DNA of 64,000 bases, from contig MZNV01001276.1 of the NCBI GenBank assembly GCA_002081555.1, positions 1 to 64,000 of the forward strand. Reading direction: 5' to 3'. This DNA is from Protostelium mycophagum. Lineage: Eukaryota > Evosea > Variosea > Protosteliida > Protosteliaceae. The position numbers and the translations under genes were made by a program. The notes beneath the pieces were generated by a model. The model saw only the letters and a program-made list of their open reading frames with translations. It was not told the DNA's origin and ran no database searches. Every line of letters begins with the position of its first letter. Within the stretch, counting starts at the first letter, position 1. Of this stretch, positions 1 through 9,733 are shown one piece after another.

Positions 1-142
1 CAAAGCAAAAGAGTTCGTCACGCGAAATTCAATATATTTTACAAAAAAATAAATTAAAATGTTGTGAATATTGCGAACAGAAAGAGCAAAAAAATGTAAA
101 AATAATGTAAGAAAATGCAAAAAAATGCATCAGAAGTGAAAC

Positions 143-313
143 GCTAAACTGTAAAAATGCAAAAGAGTTCGTCACGAGGGCTTCCCAAGTGGTCTCCCAC
201 CTTAGTACTGGCCTCGCTCAGACACGCTTGACTTCGCAGTGCGGCAAGGGATGCGGTAGACTGTGTCGATATGAACGAACCCGATGAGTGCAAACATTCA
301 CAACAATCAAATC
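143..313 (-). repeat. 171-bp dispersed 5S repeat unit, copy 1
   Basis: A 171-bp block matches 13470-13640 with no indels and about 2 mismatches. It comprises the 114-nt 5S gene, about 33 nt of upstream flank (both mismatches lie here) and about 24 nt of downstream flank with the terminator. Homology is lost outside the block, except for a short GTTTCACTTCTGATG stretch downstream in both copies. The conserved upstream flank may be an external Pol III promoter element. Confidence 0.85.
167..280 (-). rRNA. 5S ribosomal RNA gene, copy 1 (intronic)
   Basis: Read on the minus strand, this is a 114-nt 5S rRNA. The 5' end GTTCGT pairs with the 3' end ACGAAC to form helix I. The core contains GCCAGTACTAAGGTGGGAGA and CCACTTGGGAA, which match the conserved eukaryotic 5S helix IV/V and internal C-box region. 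A TCTTTT Pol III terminator follows directly. The sequence is identical over all 114 nt to the copy at 13494-13607. It lies in sense orientation downstream of the last visible ENPP exon (boundary about 459), so it appears to sit in an ENPP intron. Family identity is secure; transcription is inferred. Confidence 0.93.
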
Positions 314-458
314 TGAATCGCTTTTCACGATTGACATTTCACCGTCAACGACTCATTTGTACTCTAAAAATATTTTGGTTGTTGTTTCACACGATGATTG
401 CCGTTCGTTCTTAATCATCCAACCAAAAAGCCTCAATTATAAGTCTGTGAAAACTTAC

Positions 459-2404
459 TGTCATGTTATAGAGCTCGTTATCATAGCCATGTGCTCCACC
501 AGAATAAGTCACTTCGTCCTTTGTAAAGCTCCACCCTTCATCTGCAACAACAATGATTGGCGTGATTCTGCGGTTGTTACCGTATTGGTACCGTGCAGGG
601 ATCTACACGATGTCAGATATATCATAGTTGTAGCCTGGAAACCCGCCAATAATTCATAACCATCTACATCATTGTAGACGAAGGAAATCCCACCTGTTCC
701 TTCAAATAAGCTTTAGCATGAGGAATGCTGTGCAACTTGTTCATGATCTCATCTGTCTTCGATGCATCTTTAGGGATGATGTAGCATACCGGGGTGAGAT
801 CGATGATGTTGATCATTTCGAGATCAACATAGTCTTGGATCTGCTGGTGTGAGCAGTTTCAAGCTTATTGTCCTCATTCTATAAAATCTACGTGGTCCTC
901 TTTGAAAATAAATTTCAAATGCAGTCGTACCCTTATAAAACGGTCTTGTGATATTCCGGTCATTCCGTGGTCTGAAACTATCAAAAAGTTTACTTGATTC
1001 TCCATGCCCAAAGTCTTAAACTGTCAATATGTCAGATCCTCCAGGAAAGATCTCAAAATCCTGGTTCTGACGATCTACAATTGTGATCACCCACCCCCTG
1101 CAGAAGTTGGCCCACAGCGTCATCTACAACTCTAATCGAGTGCATGACTTCCTCACTGTCAGGACCCTTCTCGTGCCCAGCAGTGTCCACAGCATCAAAG
1201 TAAAGCGCCGTAAACATCGGCCTGATGGCCTCAGGTAGAGACAGCCACTCTAACACCTCCGAACGTTACGTTTTGAATTTCAAAAAACGATTTTGGCGCG
1301 AAATATACACAGATTCCCGGAATAAAACAATAAAATTGTCTCGAATATAATATAATAAAATCCGTCACCTTTTCCACTCGATTTGAGCTGGATACCGATT
1401 GATTGAAGGCACTCCAGTAGGTTGGCATAATACCGTCATACTTTGCCTCAGATCCCGGCCAGAAATTGACAGCCGAGTTCAAATTGTCTGTCTGATTGAG
1501 TTTTTTATACTATTTTAGGATAATCATTATTATTATATTATATTATTATATTAAAATAAATATTCACTTTTTCTGGCGGTGATCCACATGGGTTCGCCAT
1601 TCCACCATTTACTCTGTGTCTGTTGTACTGGGTTGGACACACGAAATGTCTCGTTGTAGACGGGGTCATAAAATTTGTTGGAGATGATACCGTGGGTCTC
1701 TGGGTACAGCCCGGTTGCTATGGTGAAGTGGTTCTGTATTTGTCAAAACGAATTCGTATTAGAGTTGGGTAATCTTTCACACCCGTTAAAATTCTCGGTA
1801 ATTAACGTGGTTTTTACCGCGAACTGGAGGAATTGGACCAAAATCTGTGATCCAGCGAAAATTGAATTATTTTAATTTAATTTTACTTGTGCCGTTTTGT
1901 CATGACTTTGTCAAATCCTGCATGCAGCTGTAGAGAAAATTGACAAGAGGCAAGAACTCACTGGAAAGGTCTTGGATGGAAAACAAGGTCTCAGAGGTAC
2001 TTTGATGCCATTCGCAATGGACAGTATGTGAGGAGCAGATGAGGCGTACTGTTCCAAGTAACCGAACCGAAACCCATCAATACTGAGGATCACAAGTGGT
2101 AGAGTCTTAAACACTTCAGAAGGAAGATCAGGTCTGCCAGTCCCCCAATATATGAGCCCTACAATTGTTATGATAACTGGTGATATTAACAATGACATCA
2201 ATACCAACCTAATATGATGACACTGATTAAGACTAAAAAGCCAGCTAAAAATAGTACGATCTTAAGAGGGACATGATCTTCCTCCCTTCCTTGCTCACTA
2301 GGTAAGAGCTAATCGTGTCATTTATCACAAGCAAAGAGATTGTAGTAAACCTGGTCTTCGAGATGGCTCATCTCTATACCCTCAGAGTCTGTGTCGCTCC
2401 ACAT
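459..2404 (-). CDS. Ectonucleotide pyrophosphatase/phosphodiesterase (ENPP family), 3' end outside window
   Basis: ENPP enzymes hydrolyse phosphodiester or pyrophosphate bonds of extracellular nucleotides or lipids with two zinc ions. The N-terminus has a short acidic tail followed by one hydrophobic segment (about 2180-2270), giving a type II membrane topology. Exons then carry ILSIDGFRFGYL (first metal Asp), SKTFPNHFTIATG (nucleophile Thr), FWPGSEA, ALYFDAVDTAGHEKGPDS (metal Asp/His), SDHGMTG (metal Asp/His) and GAHGYDN (metal His). All catalytic residues are present. After GAHGYDNELYNMT a GTAAGT donor opens an intron that contains the 5S gene and runs to the left edge, so the last part of the catalytic domain is not visible. 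The start at 2404 gives a compact cytosolic tail; an in-frame ATG at 2560 is an alternative. Confidence 0.88.
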
Positions 2405-2655
2405 CCTCTCGTGCGATTTCGATTTGGTTGCCGCAATTTGTAGACATTTTTTTTCGGAATTTTTGTTGGACAAAGAAGACACGACGTCCACCAAGTGAAG
2501 GAAACTCGAGCTAGCAAATAAACTGTGATGTTTAGAAGCTACTGGCTTGCTGTTGAGCATGAAATCATTTCTCCAGATTTATTTATTATTTCCGGTTTTT
2601 CGGGCGAAGGGTCGCATCTGAAGGCTTCGCAAGAGCTGTTGTGCTTCGCCATAGC

Positions 2656-5592
2656 ATGAGTTCACCACAGTCAACATCTCCTCAGTCAGGTCTCACATAC
2701 AATATAGTGAGCTCATCCTTTCTAATGATATGTTCTAAAGAATGTTTGCTCAGTGCATCGTGGGCAGCGAGTGTGGCAAGTCACAATTCATCAGACGCTT
2801 CCTCTATGATGAGTTTTCGGAGACATATGATCCGACAGTTGGTATCAGATCATTTAAGTTTCTATGTAAACACTGATTGACTCGTGATTACAGAGGACAA
2901 CTATACAAAACAACATTTTATGGTCGATCAAGTGGAATGCAAATTAAAGATAACAGATACCAGTGGCAGTGACCTCTATGCAAACTTAGGGGAGCAGGTG
3001 AGCGAGGATGTCATTCGCATGTTTGATTGTCACAGTGGTATACTAAATCAGAGGGCTTCATTCTGATGTACAGTGTGGCAGACATCTACACTTTTGACAA
3101 GATACCTCTCATCGTCGAGGGTAATAACACTGTTCTTAAAACGGCTGAAAAATGTCAGCCATCCAAAAATACAGAAGAGACTTGCCACAAGCACAATTTT
3201 ACTTGGTCGCATCACAAGGTGAGACATCCTTTGGAAATCAGAGAATGACATTTTCACAGTTGATAAAAAGAGGATCGTAACCGACAAAGAGGGATTGTCA
3301 GTCGCCTACAGATATCAATGTCCATATAAAGAGGTGAGATCAGTTTGCATGATTCAAACAGAAATAAGAAATTGACCCATCAGGTGAGTATCAAGAGAGG
3401 AGACAAGAATGAGGCGTGGTCGGTTTTCGAGGAACTAGTGAGGGGGATTCGCTTGAACGCAAACAAGCCACCTCCTGATCCGAAGGCAAAGAAGGTGAAG
3501 CCAAAGGTGAGCACTCTCTTAAAATGTTGGATTTGTGGTGTGCCAATCTATTTGACCACTCATCGCGGTGACTTTTATTTGTGGACAACACTTTGAAATT
3601 TTGGCGGTTAGGAATCACGGTAACTACCGTGAGCCGACTGCTACTAATGCTCCTAACGTACCAGCCACGGTTAAAACCACGGTTATAACCGTGCGCTGTT
3701 TGCCACTAATTGGCAAAAATCATAGTGAATATTTTGTTAAAAGGCGTTGTAGATTGAGGCGAAACCGGGGTTGGACAGCCCCGATAAATGGGGATCTCTA
3801 TTTTTAGTCGAGAGTTTGAGCTCAAAATCTCGAAAAAAGCGGTGGTTGGCGTTGAAGGATGGGTCCATCTATCTCTACAGCTCAGAAGACGTAAGTTGAA
3901 TTTATTTTGAAAATAAAATTTCTACAGGCCATGGCAAATCACAAGCCGTCTACAACCATATCTACACTCACTTGTACGGTTAAACCTGCGAATTTCAAAG
4001 GTTTGAAAGATCTGATGACGTGATGTGACAATGCGCAGCAGAAAAACCTGGACAGAGCCATCTCTTTGAGTTGGTGACCATCTTTAAATCTTATTATTTC
4101 GAGTCCGTCTCTAAAGAAGACATGCAATCGTGGATGGAGGAAATCACCAAATCGATCGCGCACATGATCGGAACAGTCATATCATCAAAAGAAAAAGTGA
4201 GATGTCTTTCTGATGTCATTTTGACATTGTACAGCAATCCACTGTTGTCGACAATGGCCGAACACCCGAGGAAGAGTGGAGAATCATCCAAGAAAAATCA
4301 CCACAAAACTCCTCTTGCGCAGATTGTGGCGCTCCGGACCCAGACTGGTGCTCCATCAATCTGGTAATCTACAACGATCAAAATGTCAGTTTGACAGTTT
4401 AGGGCGTGTTGATATGCATACAATGTTCAGGAATACATCGAAGTCTGGGTGTAGACATCACAAAGGTTCGCTCTTTAACATTAGACAAACTGGACCCGGA
4501 GATCTACGAGGTAATTTGATCTCTTAACGTGAAAACTTCGCGTTAAGATACGTGCTTTTGTGAATATGACACGGTACAGTTCATGAAACAAACTGGAAAT
4601 GAGAAGATGAATTCTATTTTTGAAAAAAATCTCGGAAGTGTAGAGAAGCCCAATCCTCGCTCTGACCGGTGAGTTGTAGACGCTCGATTTTTCTTTGTAA
4701 TTTTTAATGAATTTTCCAGACCGTCTAAAGAGAAATATATGGATCTGAAATATGTTAAAAAAAGCTTTGTCAACGCCTCGTCCGAGTCACCCGATCAGGT
4801 GATCAGAAATTCAACGAAATTTCAGTGAAATTTCTGACACATTAAGACTCTGTACAAATGCTGTAAGGACGGCGACTTGTTTGGTGCGATTCAAGCGGCA
4901 GCACAAGGTGGAAACATCAACTTCCAAAATGAAGAGGATTCAAGAGAAACACCCTTGATTCAGGTAGCTACACAATACTTGCAATCTCTACAAAGATATT
5001 CGACGCGAAGAAACTGTAAGAGCCGCAGTTTGTCTGAGCATTTTATAGGCCGCTCGATATGGACACTTGATGATGGCCGTGTGGTTGGTTCAAAGCGGAG
5101 CTGACGTGAATTCTATCAACACGCAATCTGAGTCCGCCACAATAATTGCGGATACCACACCTGACCGACAACATATACTCACTTGGCTCTTGAAGTAAAT
5201 GTTCCCGCCAAATTTCGAAATTTGAAAATAACGGCTCTAGAAAAGGAGGAAATGTCAGAAAGGAAGAAGAGAGACCTCGAAATGCGACAGAGCCGATAAA
5301 GAGCAGTGGCAACTTGGACGATCAGGGGAAACCACGATCTACAACCAGCCCAGAAGCTCCACCAGTGCCATCCAGAGCACTGAAGCCGTCATTACCCGTC
5401 ATATGTTGTTCAGATGATCAAGTCAACGTTGTAGAGTAAGACACCTGAGTGTACCCCGCGATAATCTACAATAGGTTCGGAACTTCGGACCCAGCTTGGG
5501 AGAGTGCGTCGCCAGAAGTGAGCTCCCGAAGTACAAGTCCATTTAGCACAAGCCCCAGATCACCGAAAGCTTATCAATCAGAGATGCAATAG
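2656..5592 (+). CDS. Ras-PH-ArfGAP-ankyrin protein (AGAP/centaurin-gamma type)
   Basis: Multi-exon gene. In order: a short Ser/Pro N-terminus; a Ras-like GTPase domain with P-loop [17 protein letters not shown] switch region, DTSG motif and FILMYSVAD; a PH domain ([20 protein letters not shown] to about 4170, ending [10 protein letters not shown]); an ArfGAP zinc finger with [32 protein letters not shown] and [13 protein letters not shown] (C-x2-C-x16-C-x2-C); ankyrin repeats (about 4850-5200); and a Ser/Pro-rich tail ending KAYQSEMQ. This is the AGAP order. The GTPase is closer to canonical Ras than to animal AGAP GTPase-like domains, but the NKxD base-recognition motif is not evident. Expected role: Arf GTPase activation at endosomes or Golgi under control of the Ras-like domain. 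The intron around 3508-3800 is unusually long and rich in palindromes. Confidence 0.85.
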
Positions 5593-5633
5593 AAACTTTT
5601 TATTGAAGAGGCATTATTCCGGTGTTCAAATCT

Positions 5634-5703
5634 GCTTTACTTTCTTTCCACTTCCGTATCGTCCGGTGTGTCAGTCAAAAAGCTTTTACTAATTTCCACG
5701 GGA
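5634..5703 (-). pseudogene. Relict of an ABCA 3' end
   Basis: The stretch from about 5625 to 5692 aligns with the last exon of the ABCA gene at 6045-6125. Both contain TTCA(G)ATCTGCTT, CTCTTTCCA-type, CGTATCG/CCCCGTC and GTCAGTCAAAAAG-type segments in the same order. On the minus strand it reads KSFLTDTPDDTEVERK and a stop, a degraded counterpart of the EDVFLTVT C-terminus of the neighbour. It suggests an old tandem duplication or exon shuffle of the transporter 3' end. No further NBD exons are visible beside it. Confidence 0.4.
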
Positions 5704-5999
5704 ATGACCGCGCTGTCTCACTGTTCAGAGGATGACAGATTTAAGTCAGTGGGCGGTTTATCCCGATTCTATATCGTGGGATACGATCTCCTTTGGAGTG
5801 GTTATGACATTACAGATCTGCCTGAGGAATCCGAACTGTAAACCATTCAGTCTTGGAGGTTATTTCCTTACTTCTCATCTCCTACACGGCGGGCCAGACG
5901 CTTTACACCAAGTACTCTTGTCAGGTTGATGGAAACCAACAAACCCTCAGCAATCCGAAAAAGTCTTATGTAGTGATGGCTCAGTTTACGCCACAATGA
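5704..5999 (+). CDS. Small single-pass membrane protein (about 80 aa), unknown
   Basis: Two exons can be joined in frame: 5704-5797 and 5851-5999, separated by a 53-nt GT...AG intron ending ACCATTCAG. The predicted protein starts MTALSHCSEDDRF, has a hydrophobic stretch around LLWILEVISLLLISY, then a polar Cys-containing tail ending VVMAQFTPQ. I do not recognise the family. It lies between AGAP (+) and ABCA (-) and is convergent with the latter, 49 bp between stops. Support is in-phase splicing and coherent hydropathy only. Confidence 0.4.
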
Positions 6000-6048
6000 G
6001 GGATTACATCATCAGATGTTATTTATTGAGAAGTATTCGTTTTGACAT

Positions 6049-9000
6049 TCAGATCTGCTTCATGCTCTTTCCATATCGCCCCGTCTTTTCCTCTGGTTGT
6101 CGTGTGACAGTCAAAAAGACATCTTCCAGTGTTGAGTTTGACAGTCCCCAGTCTCTCACAATGCAGTCTTCGACATCCACTCCTTCTGTCGATCTGCTCT
6201 TCATTCGAAGCTTTTCCAGCGCCTCTCCTATCGCCTCTTCATCGTCTGTCTGGACTGAAAAGACGAGGTTGCTGCTGCTCTGTTCTGACAGTGTGGCTGA
6301 TGGGAGGATGCTTCCCACAAATAGGATGATCTCATCCTCTTTTCCTTCAATTGCGATCACCTGCCGACGACGTCAATCAAATGAACGACATGTTAGACAG
6401 AGAGGAGAGGAGATGCGTCACCTGTAGACGAGAGCCAGTGGCGTATTTGCTCTTGAGATGCAGTCCACTTCCCACAGACTTGAGACTTCCGTCTACAACG
6501 ATGGCTATCTTCTCGCCCAGCACCTCTGCCTCTTCCATTGCATGTGTGGTCAGAAAGATCATCTTTCCTTCTTTCACACCTCTGATCAGCTCCCACACTC
6601 TTCTTCTGTTCACAGGGTCCATACCTGTCTGTAAAAGAAGGTCAGTCACTCTATAAACGGTCATGTCAGAACGTACTGTGGGCTCGTCAAGAATGAGCAT
6701 TCTTGGATTGCCGAGTATGCTCATTGCAACTTGCAGTCTTCTCTTCATGCCACCACTGAACTGGCTGGATGTCAGCTGTTCCACCTGCATCATCACGTCA
6801 GCATACAAAGGTAAGCTTGAGGAAAAAGTCTCACATTGTGTAACTCGACCTTCTTGAGGATGTCTAAGGTGTTTGTGGTCACATCCATCTTCACTCTTGC
6901 TATAATCTTCATGTGTTCTGCTGCTGTCAGATCTGGCCACAGCACATCAAACTGAGGACACAGTCCAATGCTGCGCTGTATCAAGCTCATGTTCTCCGTG
7001 ATGCTTCTGCCAAAGATCTGTCACAATGTCAGTAAACATATCCACTACAATGAGACATCATACCGTAGCATCTCCTGCTGTCGATGTGATCTTTCCTGTC
7101 AACACCTGTCACATGTTATCATCTTTTCCTCATTCTCCATCATGTTGTCTCACATTGATCAGTGTGGTCTTTCCAGCTCCATTATGTCCAAGCAGCGCGA
7201 TGATTTCTCCTTGGTTTCCAGTCAAGTACAGTTGCTTCAGCGCGATCTTTGTATGTCCAAACATCAGCGGTTTGTACTGCTTTGTCAGCCCTTGTACCTT
7301 CAGATCGCTATCTCCTCTCAATGCACCATCTATCTCTCTGTCGATGTCGTCATCTACATATATATTCCTGTCATCAATCAGATAAGATGCATTATTTATT
7401 AACTGCAACTCACTGCATGTATGGCTGAGGTCTTGGCTCCGGATGCCAAAATCCCCAGTAATATGGTGATAGCAAGAACCATGGCATATAAGTAGTCTTT
7501 GTGTCATCTGGCCATATCTACATATCATCAACAACCACCATCTTTCTACGCAATGTACTGACCTTGTCTAAAAACCAAGTGATTATAGCGTAGATGAGAG
7601 CGTTGACCCACAGTGCCACGATGTACTCTACCGGATTTCGTGATGGGGCAGTGTGATTCTCGTAGTGATTCTCAGATATCTTTGTAGACCACCGAAAAGT
7701 GTGAGGTGATCTGTACATGTCTTCTGCGTGGAAAGCTTTGGTCATGTTTGGATTGGTAATATTCGGTTGAGTGATGAACTGTACATTCAGAAGAAAACGA
7801 GATAAGCTGTAAAGTGTCAACAAGAGTTGATGTATATTCTACAACACATATTATTCGTGTTTGAGGAGCATAAACGGCTCGGTGATTGCAGAATAATCGT
7901 CACAGTATGATAGAAACGCTCCATATCGGTACTTACTGGTATGGAGGCACTACGTAAAATGCGCAATATAAGCTAACAGGAATTTGAGGACTTTCAATTT
8001 CTATCCTGCACATCATCAATCAGCAGAACTGCGGTGATTTCATACAGGATATTGGGATTTACAACACTTGACATCATCCCAGTGGTGACAGCCAAGAGAA
8101 AAAAGAAGAAGCTTATGATTGTAGCAGTTCTGGATTTCCTGAACAGTGTTGTCCAAGCGGTGCACCATAGTATCAAGGCGAAACCTTGATCTCATCAGCA
8201 TTTCCTTCAGATGGAAGAGTATGTGCGTACCATAAGAGAAGAACAAGAGGACCATCACGCCAGCATTTGTCTGTCGAAATATCCTGATGTTTGGCAGTGT
8301 ATATCCCAGGAGAAGGCAGACACCTGCCACCCAACTGTAGAAGGTGAGATGATGGATGAACCATGAAGACCAGTAGATCTCATCAGAAAGTCCCATAGAT
8401 TTCAGATATCCTTTGTCTTGTCAGCTTGTCAACAACTGGATGCCAGTCAAAACACATTACCTCTCATGCCCGTCTCTGCCTCCGCCACGATATTCGAGAA
8501 TATAAACACCATCCCAAAAGATAGTGCCACAACGATCATGAGGGGCTCCCACTGCCACGCTTTAAGATGTCATTTTCCAGTTGTATATATGATGTTATTG
8601 TAATCTTTATGTACAACATTTGATTCAACTGAGGAATACGAACATTTTCCAATGATATCGAAGTGTTCTCGTTCTGGGAATGCCTTCTCTGTGAGGGTAA
8701 CTTCCACATCTTCTCCCGTGGCTTTTTTCACGAGGGCTCGTTGTAGATTGAGGTGTAGTCCATCATTCCAAGTCGGTCTGGCGATCCCTGAGAAGGGGTC
8801 CAATTCCGTTTGATTGGTGTACACTATGTACCCATTGCAGTTGCTCGATGGATTGTAGTAGCAATCCAGATTTAAGTAATTATGCATATCATCATAACCA
8901 GAATGAGAGCCAGGAGATCTGGCGGGAAAACGGATTAAGGCGTGAACAGACAGATGCTGATCCTCTAAAAGTCTGATATTATTAAGTCGTTTTCCTGTAA

Positions 9001-9472
9001 GAAGTACTTCACTGGAATTGTGGCGTGAGACCGTCATAGGAGGAAAACTTGGTGTAATTGTAGGACATGATGTCGAATCTCTGAGAAGAAAAGTCAAAAG
9101 CTTCGTTGACAATGATTGTGGGCGGCGAGATGGTGAGGCCAGTGAGTTCCGAGAAGATCTTCATCTTTTCATAAGTGCCTTGAGAGGGAGGATAGTAGAG
9201 GATGCGGAAGCAAGAGTCGCCACATTTTGGTGGCAGACTCAGATCGGCCTCAACAATCTTCGGGTGGATGTCTGTTACTTTCAGAATCGGCGATTAAGAG
9301 GATTTATGTGCCTAGAGAACGAGGTCTGGCCAGTATGGCAAAGAGTGAAAAAAGTATGACAGGTAAGAGTAGCTGAAGAAGAGTGGTCTTCTTAGATCTC
9401 CAGGCCTCAAGCAGGTGCTTGTAGTTCATGGCCAAGTGCTGTCGCACCATCCCATACACCCTTGATGCCATC
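6049..9472 (-). CDS. Half-size ABCA-type ABC transporter (1)
   Basis: Exons run from MASRVYGMVRQHLAMNYKH with TM1 (LLPVILFSLFAILA), through a long extracytosolic loop (about 9260-8600) and a cluster of hydrophobic exons (about 8450-7550), to one nucleotide-binding domain. The NBD has Walker A GHNGAGKTT, Q-loop GLCPQFDVLW, signature FSGGMKRRL, Walker B RMLILDEPT and H-loop LTTHAMEEAE. The C-terminus has the ABCA hallmark LEDVFLTVT. A single TMD+NBD makes it half-size, so it should work as a dimer, probably moving lipids across endolysosomal or plasma membranes. It is divergently arranged with the second ABCA gene; start codons are 261 bp apart. Confidence 0.88.
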
Positions 9473-9733
9473 TCTTTGACTTTGCGGATTCTGACCCATC
9501 CGGGAGAAAAAATTCTTCGTTACTTTTCGCTAATAATTGACATTCCCCTGATAATATGATGTTTAGATAACGGCGCGACATGACGATTCTTAACGTGAGC
9601 GAATGTTTAATTCGTTTTGATGAGTAATGAACTTCGCGATTTTTTGCTAAACATTGACATCTCCGAGAATAATACTGAGAAATGTTTTTCGCTTTCCTCG
9701 CTTTCAGAAATTCGGAAGCAGTGTTCGGACACC
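9473..9733. promoter_or_regulatory. Shared intergenic region between divergent ABCA genes
   Basis: 261 bp between the start codons of two divergent ABCA half-transporters. It contains TTCTTAACGTGAG and related AT-rich segments resembling the recurrent noncoding TTAACGTGA/TTACCGTGA motif of this window. No TATA box stands out. Co-regulation of the pair is inferred from geometry alone. Confidence 0.35.
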
